Shown here: positions 15,665 to 22,762 of the stretch, piece after piece
Layout of the letters: every line of letters starts with the position of its first letter
Numbering within the stretch: the stretch's first letter is position 1
Source of the DNA: JAAXXJ01 sp964412455
GTDB taxonomy: Bacteria > Nitrospirota > UBA9217
Length of the DNA stretch: 64,000 nt
Direction: 5' to 3'
Assembly (NCBI GenBank): GCA_964412455.1
Contig: CAYPOT010000011.1
Coordinates: 13,930 to 77,929, forward strand
Made by a program: the position numbers and the translations under genes
Notes under the pieces: model-generated
What the model saw: the letters and a program-made list of their open reading frames with translations, nothing else
Database searches by the model: none
Told to the model about the DNA's origin: nothing

Positions 15665-15840
15665 CAGGCTGTTGAAAAACCAATTACGCAGGCTAAAGCA
15701 GCTCGACTGAGCTCGTCGAAGTCTCGCCGAAGTCCTGCGGCTACCAAATCGTAACGCGTCGATATTATAATTGGCAGCCAGCACCGCGCAGGTTGTCCTT
15801 GACATGTAGCCACGTAATAGTATAATGTATACACACGCAG
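15665..15840. repeat. Second copy of promoter repeat, fused to a half element
   Basis: Starts CAGGCTGTTGAAAAAC, the end of the element seen complete at 46589-46726, and shares its inner words CGCAGGCTAAA and CCAAATCGTAACG. The right half of the element is missing and replaced by the toxin-antitoxin promoter. Confidence 0.75.
15799..15833 (+). promoter_or_regulatory. Strong sigma-70 promoter and TGTATACA operator of VapBC
   Basis: TTGACA (15799-15804), 16-bp spacer, TATAAT (15821-15826). The palindrome TGTATACA (15826-15833) overlaps the -10 box and is a likely antitoxin operator. Confidence 0.8.
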
Positions 15841-15857
15841 AACAGGAAGGAGGGGCC

Positions 15858-16055
15858 ATGCAGACCGCAACGAAAAAGACCGCTAAACATTTCAGGCTTG
15901 ATGCAGCGACGATCAAAAGCGCGCAGAAGATACTCGGGACCAAGACGGAGACCGAGGCCATCGAAACAGCGCTTGCCGAGGTCATCTACCAGGAAAAGAT
16001 GAGAAAGTTCATCGAGCAAACTGCCGGTAAATACAAGTTCGAGGGCCTTCGTTGA
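15858..16055 (+). CDS. VapB-like antitoxin
   Basis: 65 aa. MQTATKKTAKHFRLDAATIKSAQKILGTKTETEAIETALAEVIYQEKM: ribbon-helix-helix DNA-binding domain (strand KHFRLD, two helices) followed by a toxin-binding tail. GGAAGGAGGG lies 4-5 bases before the ATG; the upstream in-frame codon at 15825 lies in the promoter. The stop overlaps the toxin's TTG start (TTGA). Confidence 0.88.
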   Translation: MQTATKKTAKHFRLDAATIKSAQKILGTKTETEAIETALAEVIYQEKMRKFIEQTAGKYKFEGLR

Positions 16056-16474
16056 AACCGAAGGCTGTTCCCGATACTTCCTTTTTGGTCGAGCACTTCC
16101 GAAAAGAAACGGTGCAGGAAGCATTTCTGGACCTTACCCGCTATTATCACCTGTCTTTCAGTCCAGTTGTGCTCATGGAACTGCGCGCTGGCGCCTTCGA
16201 TCCGAAGGAACAGAAGCTTATCGACCAGATCGAGAGGAACTTCACCGTCCTGTCGGTGAGCGGGCGTCAATGGTCTGTTTGCGGCGAGATCATGATGAAG
16301 CTGAGACGGGACAAGAAGATCGACCGTGAGCGTGAGCGGATCAAAGGACTCCTGGCAGACATCCTGATCGCGGTATCGGTCAGGGACACTGGCGCTGTCC
16401 TCATCACGAAAAATGAAAAGGACTTCAAACTTATCCGCGAAGTGTACGATTTCAAATATGTCGCGGTTGATTGA
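16052..16474 (+). CDS. PIN-domain toxin of VapC/FitB type
   Basis: 140 aa. Acidic PIN residues: D in VPDTSFLVEHF, E in VLMELRAGAF, D in LLADILIAVSV and D in NEKDFKLI. A Lys/Arg-rich middle helix (KLRRDKKIDRERERIKG) likely contacts RNA. TTG start coupled to the antitoxin stop. Intact. Confidence 0.88.
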   Translation: MKPKAVPDTSFLVEHFRKETVQEAFLDLTRYYHLSFSPVVLMELRAGAFDPKEQKLIDQIERNFTVLSVSGRQWSVCGEIMMKLRRDKKIDRERERIKGLLADILIAVSVRDTGAVLITKNEKDFKLIREVYDFKYVAVD

Positions 16475-16492
16475 TGCTATCACGTTGTATCC

Positions 16493-16590
16493 AGGGCAGA
16501 GAGGGCAGAGAGGGCAGAGGGTCAGGCTCGAGTTCGTGAGTTGTTGCAACGTCCTAGGGTCAGGTCATTTATTTTGACATTCTCCGTTTT
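16493..16590. repeat. GGGCAGAGA triplication and two GGTCAGG repeats
   Basis: Three GGGCAGAGA-type units (16493-16517) run directly into GGGTCAGGCTCGAGTTCG, then AGGGTCAGGTCATTTATTT and TTGACATTCTCCG. The word GAGTTCGTGAGTTGTTG also occurs at 14818. Confidence 0.8.
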
Positions 16591-16864
16591 CTCTGCTAGC
16601 GTTCTCGCCTGTCCCGTCCTTTCGCAGAAGATCCTGTTGCGTCCGATGTTGATTAATTTACTCTGATGCGATATATTTTGTGTGTTATCCAGTCCTGAGG
16701 AGATGATATATTATAAGCCTGTCTTGGATACAACGTTATCCACAACGTGTCAATCCAGAGGTTGTCCCCGGGTGTTCCCCGAAACAAGACAGGATAGCGT
16801 GCTGGTATGGCTTTAGCTGTAGAGAGAAAATGCTGTATATACTTTAGAAACGTGAGGTGTTGTC

Positions 16865-17203
16865 ATGGCGGAGACTTTTAAAAGGATGAAGATTAAAGTT
16901 ATTATCATCGGCATCGCAGCCTGCTTCCTCGCAGGGTTGTACAGTTACTTTATCGCGGACACCATAACGACAAGGATAACCGATGCGCAGATGATGAAGG
17001 TGGATGGAAAGTTTATGATCGCTACCGAGGATCGGCCCTTTGTCAATTACGACGCGAAATACCGACTCAAGTTAAATTCCGGCACCGTGCAGAACGACGC
17101 CATAAAGTTGCGGGGAAAGCTGGTTAAGATCAGGAAATACGGATGGCGCATACCCATCTTCTCTCAGTACGAGAATGTGGTGAAGATCGAGGAGGTGAAG
17201 TAG
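16865..17203 (+). CDS. Small membrane-anchored protein, DUF1523-like
   Basis: 112 aa. One N-terminal transmembrane segment (residues 10-30, VIIIGIAACFLAGLYSYFIA), then a periplasmic or cytoplasmic beta-rich domain TTRITDAQMM, MIATEDRPFVNYDAKYRL and GKLVKIRKYGWRIPIFSQY. The combination of an N-terminal anchor with a TEDRxFxN and KYGWRIP segment resembles DUF1523 proteins, whose role is unknown; the match is by eye. GTGAGGTGTTGTC precedes the ATG. 390 bp of mostly repeat-free DNA lie upstream. Confidence 0.7.
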   Translation: MAETFKRMKIKVIIIGIAACFLAGLYSYFIADTITTRITDAQMMKVDGKFMIATEDRPFVNYDAKYRLKLNSGTVQNDAIKLRGKLVKIRKYGWRIPIFSQYENVVKIEEVK

Positions 17204-17267
17204 GAAAGATCACGGTGACGTCATGTCCTGCGTTGACGTTTGTCTTAGATAGTATGGTTATCTGGGA

Positions 17268-17400
17268 CCGTCTGGGGTCAGACCTGATATCCTGACTAAC
17301 TGCTATTTTTCCAGTCCCTCTGTGTCAATATAAGTGAAACGTCGTGGGCTCAGGTCTATACTGTTTAACTTTCATTTTTCTGCCTGATAATCTTATCGCC
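17268..17400. repeat. GGGGTCAGA and GGCTCAGGTC repeats ahead of the RAYT remnant
   Basis: CTGGGGTCAGACCTGATATCC at 17270-17290 (two parts) and GGGCTCAGGTCTATACTG followed by TTTAACTTTCATTTTTC at 17347-17382. The second copy lies directly upstream of the transposase start, the same order (GGTCAGGTC, TTTGAC-like, pyrimidine tract) as the solo repeats elsewhere. Confidence 0.65.
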
Positions 17401-17481
17401 ATGGCCCGTCCGTTGCGCATTGAATACTCTGGTGCTGTCTGCCACCTCACCTCCCGCGGTAATGAAAAAAAACCCATCAGA
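17401..17481 (+). pseudogene. N-terminal fragment of a RAYT / Y1 transposase
   Basis: MARPLRIEYSGAVCHLTSRGNEKKPI is the diagnostic start of REP-associated tyrosine (Y1) transposases (MARPLRIEYPGAxYHVTSRGN). It loses the family after about 27 residues and never reaches the catalytic Tyr or HUH motif (the H of YHxTSRG is kept). A dead remnant, probably the source family of the CTGACC repeats. Confidence 0.85.
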
Positions 17482-17569
17482 CACGGAGACGGGTTGACAC
17501 CTCCAAATACAAAAACCGGCGATAACATCTTCGCCGGTCCCGTGCGCGCTGCAGTTTGTCCGCCATTAC

Positions 17570-17896
17570 CTACCCGCCGAGATACCCGCCGGAAATGTCC
17601 GGCCCGCTCCCGCCTACGGGCGCCAGAACGGAAACATCGCTTTCGATGTCCTTCCTGCCCCCCCGTGAGGTCATCCAGTCGAAGGATGTCCCCTTTTCAA
17701 GCACCTGGAGCTTCCAGTCTACATACTCCGCCAGCTCGATCAGGTGCCGGTCATGCGCGACCAGCATCGGGCTGTCCTTCCCGTAGGTCCTGGCAAGTTC
17801 TTCGCGCAGCAGATAGATCCGCCTCTTGATGCTTTCCAATTCCCGTTCTACGTCCTCAAAGTACGCCTTCTCTTTTGTTTCCATTGCGGTTCCCAT
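17570..17896 (-). CDS. Coiled-coil protein, unknown function
   Basis: 108 aa. Residues 5-70 form a long amphipathic helix pair (EKAYFEDVERELESIKRRIYLLREELARTYG, then HLIELAEYVDWKLQVLEKG). The tail is Gly-rich (GGSGPDISGGYLGG). AAGGAGG lies 7 bases before the start. No family is recognised. It is encoded antisense to the end of the RAYT remnant tract, and its region is otherwise free of repeats. Confidence 0.6.
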   Translation of the reverse strand: MGTAMETKEKAYFEDVERELESIKRRIYLLREELARTYGKDSPMLVAHDRHLIELAEYVDWKLQVLEKGTSFDWMTSRGGRKDIESDVSVLAPVGGSGPDISGGYLGG

Positions 17897-18216
17897 GATA
17901 TGCCTCCTTGGTGCAACATTGGCCTGCCCTGCCCCTCCTTCCCGGCCTAAATAATAGGACCTTCCAACTCCTGTTGTTCGTGTACTATAACTCCCGTACG
18001 CGGGAAGTCAAGGACAATGGCCGGGTACATTCGGTATCCTATATGCATGCAGGCCATCACCATCGTGCCACCATCGTGGGGTGCCCTTTAAAAATGAGTA
18101 TCTGGTCTATCCTGTTTGGCGTTGCCCGGAGCTGTGACCGGGGATTAATATAATGAACATCAGGGGCCATGTCCATACTAGTTGACTTCCCCTTTTCCCT
18201 CTGCTATTTTCTCTCC

Positions 18217-18585
18217 ATGGCTGATCCCAATTCCAGGCTGGTCTATTCGACTGAAGAGGTCATCCCAAGGAAGGGAAAGCCGGCTGACCACAACGCTTCG
18301 GCTCCTGTTGATCCCGCAAAACGCAGGACAACCGTGCGCCTCGACCGGAAAGGCAGGGGCGGCAAGTCGGTCACGGTGATAGAGGGACTTCAGCTCCCGG
18401 CTGAGGACAGCGAAAAGCTTCTGAAGCGATTAAAGACAAAATTCGGCACCGGCGGAGTTGTTAAGAATGGCGCGCTCGAGATCCAGGGGGACCATTGCGA
18501 TGGGATCATGGCTGAGCTGGGTAAGGTGGGGTATAGACCGAAACGGTCGGGTGAATCCAGGAGCGAGCGCATAGCAAGCGATTAG
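18217..18585 (+). CDS. yciH: SUI1/eIF1-like translation factor YciH
   Basis: 122 aa. The C-terminal SUI1 fold is clear: TTVRLDRKGRGGKSVTVIEGLQLPAEDSEKLLKRLKTKFGTGGVVKNGALEIQGDHCDGIMAELGKVGYRPKR (quoted as consecutive motifs RKGRGGKSVTVIEGL, KTKFGTGGVVKNG and IQGDHCDGI). Bacterial YciH discriminates against aberrant initiation complexes on the 30S subunit. ATG 18217 is chosen because residues from the codon at 18169 (MSILVDFPFS) do not belong to the family. Full length for the family. Confidence 0.92.
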   Translation: MADPNSRLVYSTEEVIPRKGKPADHNASAPVDPAKRRTTVRLDRKGRGGKSVTVIEGLQLPAEDSEKLLKRLKTKFGTGGVVKNGALEIQGDHCDGIMAELGKVGYRPKRSGESRSERIASD

Positions 18586-18651
18586 AATAAGAAACTTCCC
18601 TGAGGATCGAAGCTCCATGCAGTTATCTGTAGGGAGCTTAAATAGGAGGCA

Positions 18652-19011
18652 TTACTTGTGCCCCATCTCCTCGTGTGCATTGTGCCGCGATATCAGCTTG
18701 ACGGTATGAAAGAACGGTGCATTCGTAGAGCTCGTGATCAAGACCAGGATCCCCTCCGAATGGGGGTCGTAGCTGCCTAAAAGCGCTGCCAGGCCGGCTT
18801 TAGGTTCTTTGCCGTCGATTATTTCAAGAACATCGTTCCTGGTCAGGTAATCATCCTCGATGGGAACAGTGCCATTGATCACCGGCTCCGTATAGACAAG
18901 AACGGCACCTTTTCCTGCTGATAAATAACACTCTCTGAACACCAGGGAAACTTCAGGCCAAAACGGGCCAAGAGCCGCTAACGCCTTATCTCGCTCTTCC
19001 ATTGGGGTCAT
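18652..19011 (-). CDS. Hypothetical protein, 119 aa
   Basis: Soluble alpha/beta protein. MTPMEERDKALAALGPFWPEVSLVFREC is a helix, GKGAVLVYTEP and GILVLITSS are strands. No family is recognised. GGAGAGAAAAC lies upstream of the start. Next to 19028-19471 on the same strand with 16 bp between them, so the two probably form an operon. The opening ALGPFWPEV recalls ALGPFWSNS in the gene at 21946, which may be a loose relative. Confidence 0.6.
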   Translation of the reverse strand: MTPMEERDKALAALGPFWPEVSLVFRECYLSAGKGAVLVYTEPVINGTVPIEDDYLTRNDVLEIIDGKEPKAGLAALLGSYDPHSEGILVLITSSTNAPFFHTVKLISRHNAHEEMGHK

Positions 19012-19027
19012 CGTTGTTTTCTCTCCG

Positions 19028-19471
19028 CTACTTCTTCTTACGGATCACTGGTCCCATGGTCGAAATGATGATCCTATTCACTTCCTCTTCGTTCAAGCCG
19101 AGTTTTTTATTCATCAGAACAGTTTCCGCCTTTGCCCTGGCAAGGCTGCAATGCCAGCCCCAGTCCAATTTATAGAACCCGGCTTCACCCTCGACAGCAA
19201 AACACATGATATAAGCACCCTCTTTGCGTTCGGCATCACTTACAAAATATGCCATTCGTTTGCCTTTGAACGCTGAGGTGACAAACTCCATGACCTGCTT
19301 CTGCAATTCAAGTTTCTGCTTTGCGAGAGAGACCGGCTTTCCCTTTGAGGGGGCGCCAGGCCTCTTTTTTGCTGCGGCAGCTGCCGGTTTTTTCTTTGAC
19401 GTGGATACGGTCTTCTTTGTTGCAACAGAACCGGCCTTTTTCTTTGATGGAGAAACAGTTTTTGCTTTCAT
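19028..19471 (-). CDS. Protein with Lys/Ala-rich histone-like N-tail
   Basis: 147 aa. The first 50 residues are a Lys/Ala/Ser/Pro repeat (KKKAGSVATKK, KKKPAAAAAKKRPGAPSKGK) like histone H1-type tails of bacterial nucleoid proteins. The remaining 95 residues are a compact domain (LELQKQVMEFVTSAFKGKRMAYF, YIMCFAVEGEAGFYKLDWGWH) that I do not recognise. It may bind nucleic acid through the tail. First gene of a two-gene minus-strand operon. Confidence 0.6.
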   Translation of the reverse strand: MKAKTVSPSKKKAGSVATKKTVSTSKKKPAAAAAKKRPGAPSKGKPVSLAKQKLELQKQVMEFVTSAFKGKRMAYFVSDAERKEGAYIMCFAVEGEAGFYKLDWGWHCSLARAKAETVLMNKKLGLNEEEVNRIIISTMGPVIRKKK

Positions 19472-19677
19472 GAGCAGCCTCCGAAATTATTTTCATGGCT
19501 ATTGTAGAGGTAATTCGTCTGAAGTGCAAGAAGACCTTTCTTTAAAGACCCGAACCTCTGCTTCCTCTGCTCCGATCTCCGACCACGTCATTCTGATCTC
19601 TCTTGTATAACGTCCGGGGGAATATACATGGTATAATGATCACATTCACACTATCCAGGTGATCAAGGAGGCGCACA

Positions 19678-19806
19678 ATGGGAGACAAGGGCGGAAAAAA
19701 GAACAAGGAAAAGGGCCAGAAGCAGAAAGAAGTAAAGCATGTCCATGACGTGCAGCAGCAAAAGGACAAGCAGCAGAAGAGCCCGTTCGATATAAAGGGC
19801 AGATAG
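19678..19806 (+). CDS. Short Lys/Gln-rich protein, 42 aa
   Basis: MGDKGGKKNKEKGQKQKEVK followed by HVHDVQQQKDKQQKSPFDIKGR. A strong AAGGAGG ribosome site lies 7 bases upstream, and a TATAAT occurs at 19632. Fully hydrophilic and probably disordered; an RNA- or ribosome-associated role is possible but unsupported. The ending SPFDIKGR is distinctive and could be used to search for relatives. Confidence 0.6.
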   Translation: MGDKGGKKNKEKGQKQKEVKHVHDVQQQKDKQQKSPFDIKGR

Positions 19807-19966
19807 ACCTGGACCGGTCTTTCGCAGGCGCGGCGGTGAAGTCTCTGACCGCGGGCCTGCAGAGGGCAGGGGAACCTGACCCCTGCGCGCAGCAAGAATT
19901 GCCCCGCCGTATTTGCAGGCACGGGCCATCAGATCGCTACGTCATACTCGTGAGGAGAGTTTCTGA

Positions 19967-20347
19967 ATGCAGAAAATATATTATGTGTCCGCATTGGTGG
20001 CCGTACTGTCATTTTCCAGTTGGAACGCTGCCGAAGGCGCCGGCTCCAGGATCGCGGGGAGCTGCGATAACGCCGCGAGCGGGTTTTGCAACGAATTTAC
20101 CGGCTCCTCCTACAAAGCGGCGAATGTGGAGAGATCATGTAAGGGACAAAAGATGACGTTCCTCACAGGCGCCTGCAAGACCGAGGGGCGGGTGGGCTCG
20201 TGCCTGATGTACAAGGGCAAGAACAACGAATCTTACTATCGTTACTACAAGAGCTATCCGGGCTATGGCATCAAACCGAAAGGCGGTGTTGCCGCGGAGG
20301 CCGAAAGACAATGCGCCAAAATGAAAGGTGCGTGGACCCCGAACTGA
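19967..20347 (+). CDS. Secreted Cys-rich protein, 126 aa
   Basis: Signal peptide MQKIYYVSALVAVLSFSSWNAAEG (cleavage near residue 24) then a small domain with six Cys (CDNAASGFCNEF, RSCKGQ, GACKTEG, SCLMYK, RQCAKMKG), consistent with three disulfides. An aromatic stretch ESYYRYYKSYPGYG lies in the middle. No family is recognised. TGAGGAGAG lies about 9 bases before the ATG. Confidence 0.7.
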   Translation: MQKIYYVSALVAVLSFSSWNAAEGAGSRIAGSCDNAASGFCNEFTGSSYKAANVERSCKGQKMTFLTGACKTEGRVGSCLMYKGKNNESYYRYYKSYPGYGIKPKGGVAAEAERQCAKMKGAWTPN

Positions 20348-20396
20348 GCCGCGGAACCTGGGGGGCAGAGGGTCGAACATTTTTTAGGGCAGCTCT

Positions 20397-20413
20397 TTTT
20401 GGGCAACAGCCCG
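20397..20413. repeat. Right-end fragment of MITE-like family B
   Basis: TTTTGGGCAACAGCCCG matches the right end of 4299-4427; the left end is missing. It is followed at once by AAAAGACCTGACAC. Confidence 0.65.
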
Positions 20414-20451
20414 AAAAGACCTGACACGGCGGCTTTCTCTGGGGAGGGGTC

Positions 20452-21663
20452 ATGGACGCGAAAGAACATAAGGAGGAGCCAGGAATGAAGACCGAACGTT
20501 CGCCCGAGGAGAAAAGCGTCCGGAACAAAGACGAGATGGAATCCTCCGCGCCCGCTCCTGTAACGCTGCGCATGCCGGTTGATGCCAGCAGTTTTTCGCT
20601 CGCTCTGCTCGCGGTGCTTGCGGTCATCTACGTACTGCATTGGGCCGCGGCGGTATTGATTCCGCTGATGTTGGGCGTGATGATCAGCTATGCGCTTTCT
20701 TCCCCTGTCGACCTGATGCACAAATGGCGGATCCCGCGTGCCATCGGGGCCGCTGTGTTGTTGCTCTGTATCGTGGGAGGGTCCGGTTCTCTGATGTATT
20801 CGCTCAGCGACGATGCTGCCAGGATGATCGAAACCCTGCCCGACGCCGCGTATAAGATCCGCCTGGCAAGGCTCAAGGAACGGAAAACATCAGAAGGCGC
20901 GATGGCGAACGTGCAAAAAGCCGCGACCCAACTCGAGCGGGCAGCGAGCGAGACAGGCGCTCCGGCACCTGCCGCCCCGAGCGGGGTGACGCGGGTGCAG
21001 ATCGAAAAGCCAAAACTGAATGTCAAAGACTACCTTTGGATGGGAACCAAGGGCGCACTTGTGTTTGCCGGCCAGCTCACCATGGTCTTGTTTCTGGCGT
21101 ATTTTATGCTGGTTTCAGGCGACACGTTCCGGCGCAAACTGGTCAAGATGACCGGCCCCGCCTTCAGCAAGAAAAAGATCACCCTCCGGGTGCTGGATGA
21201 AATTACCGACCAGATCCAACGCTATCTGCTGGTGCAGATATTCACCAGCATTCTAGTGGGCGTGGTGACCTGGCTCGCGTTTCTCTGGGTCGGCCTGGAG
21301 CATGCGGCAATCTGGGGGATCGCCGCCGGGGTATTCAATACCATGCCCTATCTCGGTCCGGTCATCGTTACCGGCGGCACGGCGCTCGTCGCTTTTCTCC
21401 AATTCGGAACGATCAGCATGACGGTTCTGGTCGCGGGCGTCTCGCTGGTCATCACCAGTCTCGAAGGTTACTTGCTGACGCCGTGGCTTACCGGTCGGGC
21501 AGGCCGGATGAGCCCGGTGGTGATTTTCGTCAGCGTGCTGTTTTGGGGTTGGTTGTGGGGCGTGTGGGGTCTCTTGCTGGGTGTGCCCATCATCATGATC
21601 ATCAAGGCCGTATGCGATCGGGTGGAAGATTTGAAACCCATCGGGGAACTGCTCGGCGATTAG
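20452..21663 (+). CDS. AI-2E family (PerM/YdiK-like) transporter
   Basis: 403 aa polytopic membrane protein. A hydrophilic N-tail of about 45 residues, then helices at about 50-85 (LLAVLAVIYVLHWAAAVLIPLMLGV), 100-118, 195-220 and a cluster at 260-390. The signature region EHAAIWGIAAGVFNTMPYLGPVIVTGGTALVAFL and GVWGLLLGVPIIMIIKAVCDRVE is typical of AI-2E/PerM permeases. The family includes Na+/H+ antiport-like and autoinducer exporters; the substrate here is unknown. ATG 20452 has GGGGAGGGG upstream; ATG 20485 (MKTERSPEE), with its own GGAGGAG, is an equal alternative. Confidence 0.9.
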   Translation: MDAKEHKEEPGMKTERSPEEKSVRNKDEMESSAPAPVTLRMPVDASSFSLALLAVLAVIYVLHWAAAVLIPLMLGVMISYALSSPVDLMHKWRIPRAIGAAVLLLCIVGGSGSLMYSLSDDAARMIETLPDAAYKIRLARLKERKTSEGAMANVQKAATQLERAASETGAPAPAAPSGVTRVQIEKPKLNVKDYLWMGTKGALVFAGQLTMVLFLAYFMLVSGDTFRRKLVKMTGPAFSKKKITLRVLDEITDQIQRYLLVQIFTSILVGVVTWLAFLWVGLEHAAIWGIAAGVFNTMPYLGPVIVTGGTALVAFLQFGTISMTVLVAGVSLVITSLEGYLLTPWLTGRAGRMSPVVIFVSVLFWGWLWGVWGLLLGVPIIMIIKAVCDRVEDLKPIGELLGD

Positions 21664-21734
21664 AAATCGCCGGGGTCAGGTGGATAGAGAGTTAGTTACG
21701 AATCAAATTCTACTCAAAACGGCAAAGAGCCTAT

Positions 21735-21870
21735 AGGGTCACGTCTTGTAATTTGACATTCTCACAAAATCGCCAACCTTACCGCTCCCGACGTCATCGC
21801 CCAGGAGATCAATCGAACGCGGGGACCGTAGAGGGTCAAACATGATATGCTGGTATGTTGACATTCCCTT
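21735..21870. repeat. Two GGGTCA...TTGACATTC repeats
   Basis: AGGGTCACGTCTTGTAATT then TTGACATTCTC (21738-21768), and AGGGTCAAACATGATATG then GTTGACATTCCC (21832-21868). The last clear members of the repeat network going rightward. Confidence 0.7.
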
Positions 21871-21945
21871 GCATCGTATTTGCCGGAGATCCGGGAAATG
21901 CTCACGGTGACCCCATTCATGTCCACCTGCCGGGAGGCGCGATCC

Positions 21946-22407
21946 ATGGACGCTGATCTCTTCACCACCGCACTCGGTCCTTTCTGGAGCAACAGCGGGA
22001 CCAGGACCTGGAGCCTGCTGTTCGGCCCCGACAAGATCATCGCCGTTCCCTACACCTTCTTCGAAGCCTTCCAGTTCGGGCTTCGCGTCAACCTTGGCTT
22101 CTGGCCCCGGGACCCGGGAGCGGCCTTTCGCGGCCGCGTCCGGGAGGGGATACGCGAGGCCGATCTGCCGCGCGACCGTCCGTTCAGGCGCTATCACGCG
22201 CATGTGCTCCGATCCATCGTCATCCGATCGAACAGCACGGCCAATACGCTTTTGTTCGAGAAGCTGTCCGGCGAGACGGACGAGTATGCCATCGCCCTGC
22301 GGGACGAGACCGACCTGTACCGGGCGGTCCTCGGCGAGTTCTATCCCGGCCGGTATCATGAAAAGGACTTTCCCGCCGGCGCCCTGGGGAAACTGCTCAG
22401 AAAATGA
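21946..22407 (+). CDS. Hypothetical protein, 153 aa
   Basis: Soluble protein starting MDADLFTTALGPFWSNSGTRTW; CGGGAGG lies 9 bases upstream, which decides against the earlier in-frame codon at 21880. It contains LLFGPDKIIAVPYTFFEAFQ, suggesting a beta hairpin and helix, and RSNSTANTLLFEKLSGE. No family is recognised. It resembles proteins whose expression is judged from a single conserved GPFW motif, also present at 18652-19011. Single gene. Confidence 0.6.
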   Translation: MDADLFTTALGPFWSNSGTRTWSLLFGPDKIIAVPYTFFEAFQFGLRVNLGFWPRDPGAAFRGRVREGIREADLPRDRPFRRYHAHVLRSIVIRSNSTANTLLFEKLSGETDEYAIALRDETDLYRAVLGEFYPGRYHEKDFPAGALGKLLRK

Positions 22408-22611
22408 CTAAGTATCGGGCTCGCTTCTTTCTGTTTGACAGGGAATCACCCTGAATCAGGCTTGAGTTGCCGCTTCGATCTCTTCTCATGAAAATGTCCG
22501 ACGAGGTAATTCCATAAACGCATGGCGTGTTGCTGTTTGACTTTCCCCGCAGTCCTTGCTAATCTATCCCACCCTGATCAGCGGTCCCCGGGAAGTGCAA
22601 GAGGGCTTCCC

Positions 22612-22758
22612 ATGGACCGCGCGCGCATCGCATTTACCCGTTCCAACGGTGCAGGCAAGGAGTTGTCCACAGATATCCATGCCATCGACCCGGACGGCAA
22701 GAATGGGTCCCGGCTCACGATGAACCGGGATCACGTCTTACCCCGGCCGCCTTTTTGA
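22612..22758 (+). pseudogene. TolB-like beta-propeller fragment
   Basis: RARIAFTRSNGAGKELSTDI then HAIDPDGKNGSRLTMN is one WD40-like TolB blade (IAFxxxxxG...xIxxxxxDGxxxxxLT). It ends after 48 residues at a stop codon, 4 bp before the next gene. Probably the remnant of a longer PD40 protein. Confidence 0.55.
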
Positions 22759-22762
22759 AACG

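Noticed and set aside
16601..16864. tRNA or small-RNA gene upstream of 16865
   Set aside because: No cloverleaf or T-loop consensus; only AT-rich spacer is seen.
17344..17829. 161-aa fusion frame starting before and running past the RAYT start
   Set aside because: Only residues from 17401 to about 17481 match the transposase; the rest is antisense to the gene at 17570-17896.
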